A stretch of 64,000 bases of DNA from Oligoflexia bacterium (GCA_028277945.1 JANQFH010000008.1:321442-385441); one strand, 5' to 3'. Shown: positions 16,249-24,873, numbered from the stretch's first letter. The notes: generated by a model from the sequence alone, not told the origin. Program-made: numbers and translations.

Positions 16249-16899
16249 ATGGGCCAAGAGAAGATCTACCAGCTGTTGATTTTTATCGTGCCGCTGCTCT
16301 TTTCCCTATCATTTCATGAGGCTGCACATGCGTGGATGGCCAAGCGGAAAGGCGACCGCACGGCAGAACTACTCGGTCGTCTGACCCTCAACCCAATCGC
16401 CCACATCGACATATTTGGTACGGTTCTCTTTCCTGCCATCTTGATCCTCAGCGGTAGTGGTGTCCTCTTTGGCTGGGCCAAGCCAGTGCCGGTCAATCCA
16501 CTCAACCTTAAACACTATCGCCAAGACAATCTGATGATCTCGCTTGCAGGACCGGTGAGCAACCTCATCTTGGCCGTGGCCTTTGCCCTAGCGCTCCACA
16601 CCTTAGCCGGCATGGGTATTGTCGGTAGCGGCGGTTTTCTACGTCCGCTCACCCTCATGCTTTACTATGGTGTGGCTTTAAACCTAGCACTGGCCTTTTT
16701 TAATCTGCTACCCATTCCACCTCTGGATGGTAGCCATATCCTTGCGGGTTTATTACAGGAGCGGCACGCGCAGCTCATCGATCGCTATCAACAGATGGGT
16801 TTCTTGGTGCTCATTGTGTTGTTGATGAGCGGTGTGTTGCGCTATTTATGGTATCCAATCCAGTTCTGCATGAATCTACTGCTAGCAGGTGTGGTATGA
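16249..16899 (+). CDS. Site-2 protease family membrane protein (M50)
   Basis: This is a 216-residue integral membrane protein with the zinc motif FHEAAHAW near residue 23 and the second ligand motif NLLPIPPLDGSHI near residue 160. About five hydrophobic segments are seen and no PDZ domain is present, as in the compact RseP/SpoIVFB-like group often encoded next to trpS and scpA. Its substrate is unknown. AGGA lies about 5 bases before the ATG. trpS overlaps its stop by 4 bases. Confidence 0.88.
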   Translation: MGQEKIYQLLIFIVPLLFSLSFHEAAHAWMAKRKGDRTAELLGRLTLNPIAHIDIFGTVLFPAILILSGSGVLFGWAKPVPVNPLNLKHYRQDNLMISLAGPVSNLILAVAFALALHTLAGMGIVGSGGFLRPLTLMLYYGVALNLALAFFNLLPIPPLDGSHILAGLLQERHAQLIDRYQQMGFLVLIVLLMSGVLRYLWYPIQFCMNLLLAGVV

Positions 16900-17876
16900 G
16901 GATTCTCAGTGGCATGCGGCCTACCGGCAAGCTGCACCTTGGTAACTACTTTGGGGCGTTGGCTCACTGGGTGAAGTTGCAACAGCAGGGTGAGGAGTGT
17001 TTCTTTTCTATTGTTGACTGGCACGCTCTCTCCTCGGATTACGCTGACCCAACAGAGCTACAAAGCAACATCCGCGAGGTGTTGCTCGATTGGTTAGCCG
17101 TAGGCCTAGATCCACAACGCTCGACGATCTTCTTGCAATCCCAGGTTAAAGAACATGCTGAGATGTATCTGTTGCTCTCAATGATCACCCCCTTGGGTTG
17201 GCTGACAAGAGTGCCAACCTATAAAGAACAGCAGCAAGAGCTGCAGGGCAAAGATCTCTCAACCCATGGTTTTTTGGGTTATCCCGTGTTGCAGGCGGCG
17301 GATATCCTCCTGTATCAGAGCGATGCCGTGCCGGTTGGCGAGGACCAACTACCCCATCTGGAACTGACGCGAGAGATTATAAGACGCTTGAACGGGTTGT
17401 ATAAGCTCAAATTACCCGAGCCCAAACCGCTGCTAACCAAGACGCCAAAAATCAATGGTACGGATGGCCGTAAGATGAGCAAGAGTTATAACAACGCCAT
17501 CTACCTTGCCGACAGCAAAGCGCAGATTGATAAGGCGGTTATGGAGATGGTTACTGATCCGGCGCGAAAACGTCGCAGTGATCCGGGTGAGCCTGACAAC
17601 TGTAATCTGTTTCCTCTACATCGGGTGATGACAGATAGCAACACAAGAGATGAAATCGTTAGCGGCTGTCGTTCAGCACAGCTTGGCTGTGTTGATTGCA
17701 AGAAGCTGCTCACCACTAGCATCCATAACTTTCTAGAACCTATTCAGAAGAAGCGCCAAACCACCGCCAAGGATGCTGGATATCTCGACAGAGTGCTTGC
17801 CGATGGCGCAGAAAAGGCACGTCGGGTGGCGGCTAGCACCATCGATCAGATCCGTAAGGCCATGAACTTAAAGTAA
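16896..17876 (+). CDS. trpS: Tryptophanyl-tRNA synthetase
   Basis: This is a 326-residue class I synthetase that charges tRNA-Trp. The HIGH-type signature is GKLHLGNY at residues 11-18 and KMSKS is intact at 193-197. DILLYQSDAVPVGEDQLPHL is the conserved tryptophan-binding segment. Length matches bacterial TrpRS. The ATG overlaps the stop of the M50 gene (ATGA), so the two are coupled. scpA follows 9 bases later. Confidence 0.95.
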   Translation: MRILSGMRPTGKLHLGNYFGALAHWVKLQQQGEECFFSIVDWHALSSDYADPTELQSNIREVLLDWLAVGLDPQRSTIFLQSQVKEHAEMYLLLSMITPLGWLTRVPTYKEQQQELQGKDLSTHGFLGYPVLQAADILLYQSDAVPVGEDQLPHLELTREIIRRLNGLYKLKLPEPKPLLTKTPKINGTDGRKMSKSYNNAIYLADSKAQIDKAVMEMVTDPARKRRSDPGEPDNCNLFPLHRVMTDSNTRDEIVSGCRSAQLGCVDCKKLLTTSIHNFLEPIQKKRQTTAKDAGYLDRVLADGAEKARRVAASTIDQIRKAMNLK

Positions 17877-17885
17877 GGAGGAGGT

Positions 17886-18704
17886 ATGGATCAGTCACCC
17901 CAGGAACAAGCAGCAACGATCCCAAGCGATACAAGCCGCTACACCATACGTCTTGATGAGTTTGAAGGCCCTCTGGATTTGCTGCTACACCTGATTAAGA
18001 AAAACGAGCTCGATATTCACAACGTGCCCATTGCGCTGATTACCGAGCAGTATCTTAGCTACATTGATATGATGAAAACCCTCAATCTTGAAGTGGCAGG
18101 CGAGTACCTGGTGATGGCAGCAACGCTTGCTCATATCAAATCGAAGAGCCTCTTGCCAGAAGACTCGGTGCAAGATCAAGAATTGGAAGAGGAAGAAGAC
18201 CCTAAGGAAGCGCTGGTGCGTCGTTTGTTAGAGTATCAAAAGTTCAAGGATGCTGGCGAGTACTTTGGCAGTAGAGAATGGCTTGGCCGCGACGTCTTTA
18301 CTCGGCATGAGAAACTACCACCGCAGACCTCGTCAGAGTTACATCCCGTGAGCCTGTTTAAGCTTGTTGAGCTCTTTCATGCCAAACTCAAGAGCCTACC
18401 GAAGATTCTTGAGCATGAGATCGTTTTAGAACGTATTAGCGTTGCAGAACGTATTCGTCAGGTTATTGATGATTTGAGTGGCCGGGAGCGTGAGAGTATG
18501 GAGTTTATGGAGCTGCTTGGCCAGGTGCATACACGCCATGAGCTTATCGTTACCTTCTTAGCCTTGCTTGAGATGGTACGCGTGAGTCTGGTGAGAGTAG
18601 CACAGCCAGATCTCTTTAGCCCCATTGTCATTACCAAAACCGCAAACCTCACGGAAAATACAGCACCAATGATAGGAGAAGAGAGCTATGGTGAAGGAAC
18701 CTGA
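17886..18704 (+). CDS. scpA: Segregation and condensation protein A (kleisin)
   Basis: This is a 272-residue protein whose N-terminal segment LDEFEGPLDLLLHLIKKNEL is characteristic of ScpA. It is the kleisin that bridges SMC heads with ScpB in chromosome condensation. A strong ribosome site (AAGGAGGAGG) precedes the ATG. The stop overlaps scpB by 17 bases. No SMC gene is in the window. Confidence 0.93.
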   Translation: MDQSPQEQAATIPSDTSRYTIRLDEFEGPLDLLLHLIKKNELDIHNVPIALITEQYLSYIDMMKTLNLEVAGEYLVMAATLAHIKSKSLLPEDSVQDQELEEEEDPKEALVRRLLEYQKFKDAGEYFGSREWLGRDVFTRHEKLPPQTSSELHPVSLFKLVELFHAKLKSLPKILEHEIVLERISVAERIRQVIDDLSGRERESMEFMELLGQVHTRHELIVTFLALLEMVRVSLVRVAQPDLFSPIVITKTANLTENTAPMIGEESYGEGT

Positions 18705-19326
18705 AAAATTAGCATCGATTGTTGAATCTCTACTCTTTGTAGCAGAAAAACCTCTCACTAAGAAAAAGCTGCGAGAGGTTCTGCAGCTGAAGGATGCTGA
18801 GTTGCTCAACCAAGCGTTCGAGCTGCTGCGCGCAAGCTATGAATCACCGCTGCGAGGTGTGGCCCTGGCAGAGGTTGGAGGTGGTTACCAGCTGCGTACG
18901 GTGAGTGATAATGCCCCTTGGGTGTTGAAGTTGAACGAGGCCAAGCCACAGCGGCTTAGTAGGGCGGCACTGGAGACTCTGGCCATCATTTCATACAAGC
19001 AACCGCTGACCCGTCCTGAGATTGAAGAGATTCGCGGTGTCGACTGTGGTGGGGTGCTGCGTACGTTGCTAGAGAGAGAGCTGATAAAGATTCTTGGCAA
19101 GAAAGAAGAGCCAGGAAATCCGCTCATCTACGGTACAACCGATTTCTTTCTTAGCTTCTTTGGCATCAAGTCACTGAAAGAACTACCGTCACTTAAAGAG
19201 TATAGTGAGCTGCAGGAAGCACAGCAGGATCTACCGCTTGAGGACTTTACCGAGTCAGCCACCGTAGCAGGCGTTGAGATCATTGAGGAAGGCGACGAAC
19301 CCGATACCACACCGCCAAATATGTAG
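18688..19326 (+). CDS. scpB: Segregation and condensation protein B
   Basis: This is a 212-residue protein with two winged helices. The conserved ALETLAIISYKQPLTRPEIE and IRGVDCGGVLRTLLERELIK segments identify ScpB. It dimerises and binds ScpA in the SMC complex. It overlaps scpA by 17 bases, so translation is coupled. The acidic C-terminal tail is normal for the family. Confidence 0.93.
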   Translation: MVKEPEKLASIVESLLFVAEKPLTKKKLREVLQLKDAELLNQAFELLRASYESPLRGVALAEVGGGYQLRTVSDNAPWVLKLNEAKPQRLSRAALETLAIISYKQPLTRPEIEEIRGVDCGGVLRTLLERELIKILGKKEEPGNPLIYGTTDFFLSFFGIKSLKELPSLKEYSELQEAQQDLPLEDFTESATVAGVEIIEEGDEPDTTPPNM

Positions 19327-19553
19327 CGGCGATAAATTCGATTCCCGCACACTTCTGCCAAAATTTTTGAGTTCAGTTATTGGTTTCACACAGTTCGTAT
19401 TTCAAACAACTCTATCGTACTGTCGGGGCTTGAGCGGCGTAGATACCTAAATAGCCTTCCATCATCGATGGCACGACAGTTGCTAATTGAAGCAAATTAG
19501 AGAGCGCTAGGCGAAAAATCACTGGCCTCGAATTAACCTAGTGGGTGCCCTTC

Positions 19554-19592
19554 ATATATCATAATTATATTGATATATATCAAAATATATCA
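19554..19592 (+). promoter_or_regulatory. Repeated AT-rich operator before the HTH gene
   Basis: ATATATCA at 19554-19561 is mirrored by TGATATAT at 19571-19578 with a 9-base spacer, and ATATATCA recurs at 19585-19592. The remnant toxin frame starts 6 bases later. Three half-sites of one motif fit binding by the HigA-like HTH protein encoded downstream. No clear -35 box could be paired. Confidence 0.5.
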
Positions 19593-19598
19593 TATACT

Positions 19599-19673
19599 AT
19601 GGAAGTAAGTTGGCGAGTTGAGTTTGGCGGGAAAGCTGCAAAACAGTCTGGTAGAGATTATCTATGTCGGTAG
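19599..19673 (+). pseudogene. Remnant of a RelE/HigB-type toxin (24 codons)
   Basis: The frame starting with ATG at 19599 reads MEVSWRVEFGGKAAKQSGRD and ends at 19673, overlapping the start of the antitoxin-like gene by 10 bases. WRVEF.xKAAKQ is the usual beginning of RelE-family toxins, which are about 90 residues long. The rest is missing, as if an internal deletion joined the toxin start to the antitoxin start. Confidence 0.5.
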
Positions 19674-20038
19674 CCGCGAAAAAGCACCATATTGAAATTA
19701 AGGTTGGAGCGAAGCGAGAAAGGCTTTACCGTGTGCCTAGAGCGAAAGCCAAGAGTGTCGAACAGTTACTGTCGGAGTATCTGGTAAAGAGCACAGAGCT
19801 GATTCCGGCCGACAAGGTCTTTGCCGAGCTTGATCAGAAATACTCTAAGGCAGGAAACATCCTAGTTGGCCTGCGACTCAGAGAGAAACTCACTCAATTG
19901 CAACTTGCTAAGAAGATAGGCACATCTCAACCGGTCATTGCGGCTATAGAAAACGGTCACAGAAAGATTGGTAAAACCTTGGCTGAGAAGCTGGCAAGAG
20001 TCTTCAAAACGGATTTTCGACTCTTTGTCGCAAGGTAG
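19664..20038 (+). CDS. XRE-family HTH protein, orphan antitoxin-like (HigA type)
   Basis: This is a 124-residue protein. The C-terminal half is a cro/C1-type HTH (LREKLTQLQLAKKIGTSQPV, IAAIENGHRKIGKTLAEKLA). The N-terminal half (about 60 residues) is basic and would hold a toxin contact in an intact HigBA pair. Because the preceding toxin is reduced to 24 codons, this gene is probably an orphan antitoxin or has become a plain regulator. It interrupts the usual scpB-rluB order. Confidence 0.72.
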   Translation: MSVAAKKHHIEIKVGAKRERLYRVPRAKAKSVEQLLSEYLVKSTELIPADKVFAELDQKYSKAGNILVGLRLREKLTQLQLAKKIGTSQPVIAAIENGHRKIGKTLAEKLARVFKTDFRLFVAR

Positions 20039-20248
20039 TAGAGTCTGCATTCTCCTCAGCAGTAAACTCTTCTTCATAAGATTTAGCAAAAGCATTTCGT
20101 AAAAATTGCGAGTCTACGATCGCCTTGAACGTCTGTATCTGCCAAGTAGACACAAAAATCCCGCCTTTAATCTCGACTGTTTCATAATTACAGGAAATCT
20201 TGCAGAAATTGTCATTTTCTGGTTATAACGTCGTCAGGAGACCCAACC

Positions 20249-21022
20249 ATGTCGGACAGACTCTCGTTTCCCGTCGCTGTTCTATTCACCCTAACACTCA
20301 GCTTCAGTGTCTTTGCTGAAGATAGAGTTGCGACCCAAGATGAAGAAACAGAGGAAGAGGTCGATTTGGCAGAGAAGGTACTGAACGATTTTGATTCTCG
20401 GAAACTGACGGGTAGCCTGAAAGGAGCCTATAAGCCACAAAATGGTGAGAGTTCCTTCTTTAGGATCTACACCACGGGTAGGTACGATATTGAATCTATT
20501 AAAGGAAAAGAAATTGATGCGGCAGAAGAGAAAGCTCCTGAGCCTTTAGTTGTAAAGGAGGTCCGTTTTGTCAAGGCAGGGGAGAATCTAGCGCAATTAG
20601 ATTCGCGAGCAGCTAGTTTGATGAGGAGGTACCAAAGGAGGTTTGGCGATTACGGTTTTGTTACCACGGTTTCCGGCAGAGTTTTTCGGCTTGATAGCTT
20701 TTCTGGAACCAAGAACTTTTTTGGTGTTGAAATCTTTACTTATCCGGAGACCAAATCTGAAGATGGAGAAGAAACACCTTTGTCTATGGGTGTTCAGTTA
20801 GATCAACTGCCATCACGTTCTTATGAGTCTAGTAAGGTGCGTGTTGGGTTTATTCGTCCAGAATGGTTGGAGGAAGCGCGTGAGGAATTTGCCGAGGAAG
20901 GCTTTGTCCTATTTTGTTACTTTGTATGTAATGTCTTTGACGACGGCGGTACCACCTATCGACCCCTCTATTATCATGACTGGGTTCATAACTATTCCGT
21001 TCAGCTAACTGAAAAAAAGTAA
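20249..21022 (+). CDS. Secreted hypothetical protein
   Basis: This is a 257-residue protein with a signal peptide ending SFSVFAED. CAGGAG lies 8 bases before the ATG. The mature part begins with an acidic stretch (DEETEEEVDLAEKVL) and later reads FRIYTTGRYDIESIKG and FVTTVSGRVFRLDSFSGTKN. No family is recognised. It sits between the HTH gene and rluB. The residues FCYFVCNVFDDGGTTYRPLY near the end contain two cysteines that might pair in the periplasm. Confidence 0.55.
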   Translation: MSDRLSFPVAVLFTLTLSFSVFAEDRVATQDEETEEEVDLAEKVLNDFDSRKLTGSLKGAYKPQNGESSFFRIYTTGRYDIESIKGKEIDAAEEKAPEPLVVKEVRFVKAGENLAQLDSRAASLMRRYQRRFGDYGFVTTVSGRVFRLDSFSGTKNFFGVEIFTYPETKSEDGEETPLSMGVQLDQLPSRSYESSKVRVGFIRPEWLEEAREEFAEEGFVLFCYFVCNVFDDGGTTYRPLYYHDWVHNYSVQLTEKK

Positions 21023-21060
21023 GTCCTAATGCCTTAAAAGGATAGCTCCAAGTTCGCGAA

Positions 21061-21789
21061 ATGAAACAGCGTTTACACAAGGTTATGGCGGCGGCAGGGG
21101 TCGCCTCAAGGCGGCAGTGTGAGAAGCTCATCGCCCAAGGTCGCGTGGTGGTCAACGGCGAGGTGGTCAGCCGCATGGGCGTGCTCATTGAGCCGCAGCA
21201 TGACCACATTAGGGTCGACGGCCAGCGACTGCAAATCCGCAAGGGAGGACACCATTACTTTGTTCTGCACAAACCCCGTAACGTCGTGACCACCATGAAT
21301 GATCCAGAGGGCAGGCCTGCGGTCTCCGACTACCTGCCAGCACGTACAAAAGGTCAGCGTCTCTTCCCCGTGGGTCGGCTTGATTACGATGTCAGTGGTT
21401 GTCTGTTGCTCACCAACGATGGCAACTTAGCGCATCGTCTGATGCACCCCAGTGGCGAGGTGAAACGGGTCTACCGGGTGAAGGTGCAGGGTAAGCCATC
21501 ACAGCGAGCACTGGCTCGTCTCAAGCGTCGGGTGCGACGTTGCGATATCCGCTTTCTGCGTGCTGTCGATAAAGCGAGTTGGTGGCAGCTTACCCTCTAT
21601 GAAGGCAAGTACCATCAGGTCAAACGGCTGTGGCAGGCGGTAGGCCACCCCGTAGAGAAACTCAGCCGCGTTGCCTTTGGTGGAGTGACGGTACGGGGTC
21701 TAGCATCGGGAAAGCTGCGCCAGTTGACACCAGAAGAGATAGCCAAGTTACGTGGTGCTGTGAAAGCAACGGGACGTAAGCAGCGGTAG
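21061..21789 (+). CDS. rluB: 23S rRNA pseudouridine synthase (RluB/E/F family)
   Basis: This is a 242-residue protein with an N-terminal S4 domain (MKQRLHKVMAAAGVASRRQC) and the synthase core. The catalytic Asp is in GRLDYDVSGCLLLTNDG, where most relatives have T-S-G rather than V-S-G. YHQVKRLWQAVGHPVEKLSR is the conserved C-terminal motif. Position after scpAB is the usual rluB context. The enzyme converts a uridine of helix 89-91 region 23S rRNA to pseudouridine; the exact site is inferred from family. Confidence 0.88.
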   Translation: MKQRLHKVMAAAGVASRRQCEKLIAQGRVVVNGEVVSRMGVLIEPQHDHIRVDGQRLQIRKGGHHYFVLHKPRNVVTTMNDPEGRPAVSDYLPARTKGQRLFPVGRLDYDVSGCLLLTNDGNLAHRLMHPSGEVKRVYRVKVQGKPSQRALARLKRRVRRCDIRFLRAVDKASWWQLTLYEGKYHQVKRLWQAVGHPVEKLSRVAFGGVTVRGLASGKLRQLTPEEIAKLRGAVKATGRKQR

Positions 21790-21808
21790 TGTGGCATAGA
21801 CTGAGCTT

Positions 21809-22975
21809 TCAACTCAGGGTGGTAGCAATCCTTACCAGTCCTTGCTTCAGCAGCTCTTCACTGGCAGCAAAGCTGATGCGCAGGTGTCCCGCTTTTCCAA
21901 AGGCTTCACCAGGTACGGTAGCGACCAGAGCTTCTTCCAAAAGATGGGTTGCAAGAGCGTGTGTATTGGGCCAACGCCCGTGCAAGCATGCAGAGACATC
22001 AGGAAAGGCGTAAAAGGCGCCACCGATCTTAGAACAACGCACTCCTGGAATCTGTTCGAGTGCCTGCACGACTAAATTGCGGCGTTGCTCAAAGGCCAAG
22101 CGCATGGTTTCCACAGACTCTTGGCTGCCGGTGACTGCTTGCAGAGCCGCCCATTGAGAGGAAGTTGCCGCGTTTGACGTGGTATGACTCTGCAGACGAA
22201 TCATCGCGTCTATCACCTCAGGTGGCCCGAGGGCCCAGCCAATGCGGAAGCCGGTCATGGCGTAGCTTTTCGAGACGCTACCAAATGCAACCGTGTACTC
22301 TGGATCCACACCTTCAAGAGAGAAGGGCGAAACCCACGTGCGATTGTCAAAGGTGAGGTGTTGGTAGATGTCGTCAAAGAGTAGGTAAATGCTTCTCCCT
22401 TTCACCATCGACACCACCGCTTGTAGGTTTTCTCGTGGTTGCAGCGCGCCCGTAGGGTTACTTGGGCTGTTGATGAGGATGGCTTTTGTTTTTGCGGTTA
22501 AAGCTTTTGACAACTCCTCAGGTTGTAGCAAAAAGTCATTGTTTGCGGACAGTTCAAGCAACACAGTACGACCGTTTGCGGCGGTAATCATATGCGGGTA
22601 GGAGGCCCAGTAGGGAGTAGGTACGATTACCTCATCGCCCTCCTCAAGAACGGTCTGCAAAAAGTTGCTCAGCGCCTGTTTAGCGCCATTGGTGATGATC
22701 ACCTGATTTGGCGCAAAGGAACAGCCGTATTCTTTACTGCTGGCCTGCGCGACTGCTTGACGTAGCTCTGGTATGCCGGCGACCGGGGTGTAGCGCGTAG
22801 CCCCATCAGCAAGCGCTTTCTGCGTCGCGGTAATGATATTTGTTGGCGTTGGAAAGTCCGGCTCTCCCGCAGTGAGGTTGATGACATCCTTACCCTCTTG
22901 CTGCATTTTTTTTGCCAGCGCATTCAGCGCAAGTGTTGATGAGGGTGGAATATTGCGAGTTCGTCGGTTGATCAT
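21809..22975 (-). CDS. aspC: Pyridoxal-phosphate aspartate aminotransferase (class I)
   Basis: This is a 388-residue fold-type I aminotransferase. GEPDFPTP near residue 38, the SPSNPTG loop near 170 and the PLP lysine K236 in SVSKSYAMTGFRIGW are all present. The style matches the 1-gamma aspartate aminotransferases of many bacteria, exchanging amino groups between aspartate and 2-oxoglutarate. It overlaps coaD by 4 bases in a leftward rsmD-coaD-aminotransferase operon. Confidence 0.88.
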   Translation of the reverse strand: MINRRTRNIPPSSTLALNALAKKMQQEGKDVINLTAGEPDFPTPTNIITATQKALADGATRYTPVAGIPELRQAVAQASSKEYGCSFAPNQVIITNGAKQALSNFLQTVLEEGDEVIVPTPYWASYPHMITAANGRTVLLELSANNDFLLQPEELSKALTAKTKAILINSPSNPTGALQPRENLQAVVSMVKGRSIYLLFDDIYQHLTFDNRTWVSPFSLEGVDPEYTVAFGSVSKSYAMTGFRIGWALGPPEVIDAMIRLQSHTTSNAATSSQWAALQAVTGSQESVETMRLAFEQRRNLVVQALEQIPGVRCSKIGGAFYAFPDVSACLHGRWPNTHALATHLLEEALVATVPGEAFGKAGHLRISFAASEELLKQGLVRIATTLS

Positions 22976-23469
22976 GATGGCTTGTTTTGCATTGCCTGCA
23001 GCTTTTTTTGTACATGGGTAGTAACCACGTCCGGTACCATGGCTTTAATGTTGCCGCCGAGCAGCGCTATCTCTTTAATAAGCGTTGAACTCAAGTGACC
23101 ATAGATACCATCAGTCAACATGAACACCGTTTCGACATTTGGATCTAGCATCTTGTTGGCGTTGGTCATCTGGTATTCATACTCAAAGTCTTCAACCGTA
23201 CGGATGCCGCGTAGAATGGTTGTAACCTTTTTATGTTTGAGGAAGTCCACGAGTAGCCCCTTAAACTGATCAATCTCAACTCGCGACTCTGCAGAGAAGA
23301 GAGTCTTTAACATCTGCAGACGTTCTTCTACCGTGAACAAAGGCTTCTTGTCTGCTTCATGGCTGATAGCAATGATAATACGGTCGAAAACGTGTAGGCC
23401 GCGCTGGACGATGTTCAAGTGTCCAAGGGTGATGGGATCAAACGTTCCTGGGTAGATGGCGGTATTCAT
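22972..23469 (-). CDS. coaD: Phosphopantetheine adenylyltransferase
   Basis: This is a 165-residue nucleotidyltransferase of coenzyme A synthesis. It shows YPGTFDPITLGHLNIVQRG with the T/HxGH active site, LLVDFLKHKK, RGIRTVEDFEYEYQMTNANK and the C-terminal SSTLIKEIALLGG. It joins ATP and 4'-phosphopantetheine to give dephospho-CoA. It overlaps both rsmD and the aminotransferase gene by 4 bases, so the three are cotranscribed. Confidence 0.95.
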   Translation of the reverse strand: MNTAIYPGTFDPITLGHLNIVQRGLHVFDRIIIAISHEADKKPLFTVEERLQMLKTLFSAESRVEIDQFKGLLVDFLKHKKVTTILRGIRTVEDFEYEYQMTNANKMLDPNVETVFMLTDGIYGHLSSTLIKEIALLGGNIKAMVPDVVTTHVQKKLQAMQNKPS

Positions 23470-24011
23470 AATTGATAGAAGATAATACGTGTCTCACCAT
23501 AGGTCTTGTTTTTTTGTGCCTGCAGCCTACCATATTGACTAGACAAAGAGAGCTCTTTTTTTGCCGTCTGGGCGACGACGATAGCGCCTTCCTCGAGTAC
23601 GCGAGAATCGCCGAGTACTATGAGGGTCTTATGCATGAGCTGCCGATCGTAAGGGGGGTCGCAGAAGACAATCCGTACTTTGCCGTCTAGCAACGTTAAA
23701 GCCTCCGGCAACGATTGCCGTAGCAAGGTAGCCTGATTGGTAAAGGCCGTTCGCTGCAGGTTTTCTTCTATGAGTTGGATCGCTGTCTTTGAAGAGTCAA
23801 TGAAGGTACAGTGCTGGGCACCACGACTGAGACCCTCGATTCCCAGAGCGCCCGTGCCAGCATAGAGGTCAAGTAGGCGGGCGCCTTCTATCTCTGTTGC
23901 CAGCATAGAAAAGATAGCTTCGCGTACCCTGCCTAGAGTTGGCCGGATACCTCTACCTTTAGGGGTCTGCAGTCTCATGCCCTTGGCGCTGCCTGAGGTA
24001 ATACGTATCAT
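23466..24011 (-). CDS. rsmD: 16S rRNA (guanine966-N2)-methyltransferase
   Basis: This is a SAM-dependent methyltransferase of about 181 residues. MIRITSGSAKGMRLQTPKGR, LDLYAGTGALGIEGLSRGA and the catalytic DPPYD motif identify RsmD, which methylates G966 of 16S rRNA. rsmD-coaD order is common in bacteria. ATG at 24011 matches the family beginning. An in-frame ATG at 24023 also exists, but it lies inside the end repeat of the inserted MITE, so those four codons were supplied by the insertion. Confidence 0.93.
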   Translation of the reverse strand: MIRITSGSAKGMRLQTPKGRGIRPTLGRVREAIFSMLATEIEGARLLDLYAGTGALGIEGLSRGAQHCTFIDSSKTAIQLIEENLQRTAFTNQATLLRQSLPEALTLLDGKVRIVFCDPPYDRQLMHKTLIVLGDSRVLEEGAIVVAQTAKKELSLSSQYGRLQAQKNKTYGETRIIFYQL

Positions 24012-24015
24012 CCTA

Positions 24016-24188
24016 GAACTCATTTCATAAACTCATTGAAAGTCGAAACGAAATCAGCACGTCAAATGTAGCAGCGGGTGACGTACCGGAGGGGCCCGTC
24101 TCCCGCCCAGTGCAACGCGAGGACGGGAGGATGGGAGCAAGCGGCGCGTCAGGACCCGTTGCTGCATTTGCGCTTATGAAATGAGTTC
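24016..24188. mobile_element. 173-bp MITE with 15-bp perfect terminal inverted repeats and TA target duplication
   Basis: GAACTCATTTCATAA at 24016-24030 is mirrored exactly by TTATGAAATGAGTTC at 24174-24188. TA is found directly outside both ends (24014-24015 and 24189-24190), as expected for a TA target duplication. No protein is encoded. The features fit a miniature inverted-repeat element mobilised in trans by an IS630/Tc1 or IS5-type transposase, which is inference. Its centre is the hairpin-forming repeat also found near 44.3 kb. It lies directly before rsmD. Confidence 0.75.
24070..24165 (-). repeat. Dispersed GC-rich hairpin repeat, copy A (inside the MITE)
   Basis: This 96-base core can fold on itself. 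AGCAGCGGGTGACG at its left end is complemented by CGTC, ACCCG and GCTGC at its right end, and inner CCCG/CGGG runs can also pair. Read on the minus strand it aligns over nearly its whole length with 44268-44362, including the shared stretch TTGCTCCCATCCTCCCGTCC. The two copies differ at about one base in ten, mostly in the loop. Confidence 0.75.
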
Positions 24189-24249
24189 TAACGCCATTCG
24201 TCTTGAGGTTGCAAGTTAGTGCAGACATGTTAAACACAGCCAACGTCTT

Positions 24250-24873
24250 ATGGTTGATTTGGGCTTATTCCTTTCAGGTTTCTCTAGCGAAATTGTCTTG
24301 ACGATTGTTTTTCTACTGTTGATTCTCTGTGGCCTTGGTCTGCCGTTTCCTGAAGAGCTGCTGTTGTTGACGGCGGGTTATTTGGCCTATCGCCGCATCA
24401 TTGTTCTTGAGCATGCTATTATGGTGCCCTTTGTCGGTATCCTACTTGGCGACCTGCTGCTGTTTAATATAGGCTCGCGAATGGGGTTAACGATATTTCG
24501 AAACCGGTGGTTTCGGAGAATGGTTCATCGTGAGCGTTTGCGCTTGTCGCGCGACTACTTTGATCAGCACGGAACCCGTATTGTCTTTGTGGCGCGCTTT
24601 ATCACCGGGCTACGTGCACCGATCTTTCTCTCTGCGGCCATTCTACGCATGCGGCTGAGCAAATTCTTTCTCATCGATTTTTTTGCCGCTATCATTAGCG
24701 TACCGCTTATCGTTTATGTGGCCTATAGGTTTGGCGACAAGATCGAGCTGTTTGCGCAACTACTAAAAAACACAAAGATCTCACTGTTTGCTATTGGCGT
24801 GCTCGCTCTGATTACTATTTTCGGCTACACTATCTACAGAAAAAGGCGGACCGTTAAAGACGCGCGTGAGTGA
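24250..24873 (+). CDS. DedA-family membrane protein
   Basis: This is a 207-residue protein with several membrane segments and the DedA/SNARE-associated motifs: [17 protein letters not shown] with an essential-type acidic residue, [13 protein letters not shown], and [20 protein letters not shown] with the conserved arginines. Members act as phospholipid or undecaprenyl-phosphate flippases. The last 20 bases overlap the convergent dcd gene. It follows the MITE, whose right end lies 61 bases upstream. Confidence 0.82.
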   Translation: MVDLGLFLSGFSSEIVLTIVFLLLILCGLGLPFPEELLLLTAGYLAYRRIIVLEHAIMVPFVGILLGDLLLFNIGSRMGLTIFRNRWFRRMVHRERLRLSRDYFDQHGTRIVFVARFITGLRAPIFLSAAILRMRLSKFFLIDFFAAIISVPLIVYVAYRFGDKIELFAQLLKNTKISLFAIGVLALITIFGYTIYRKRRTVKDARE

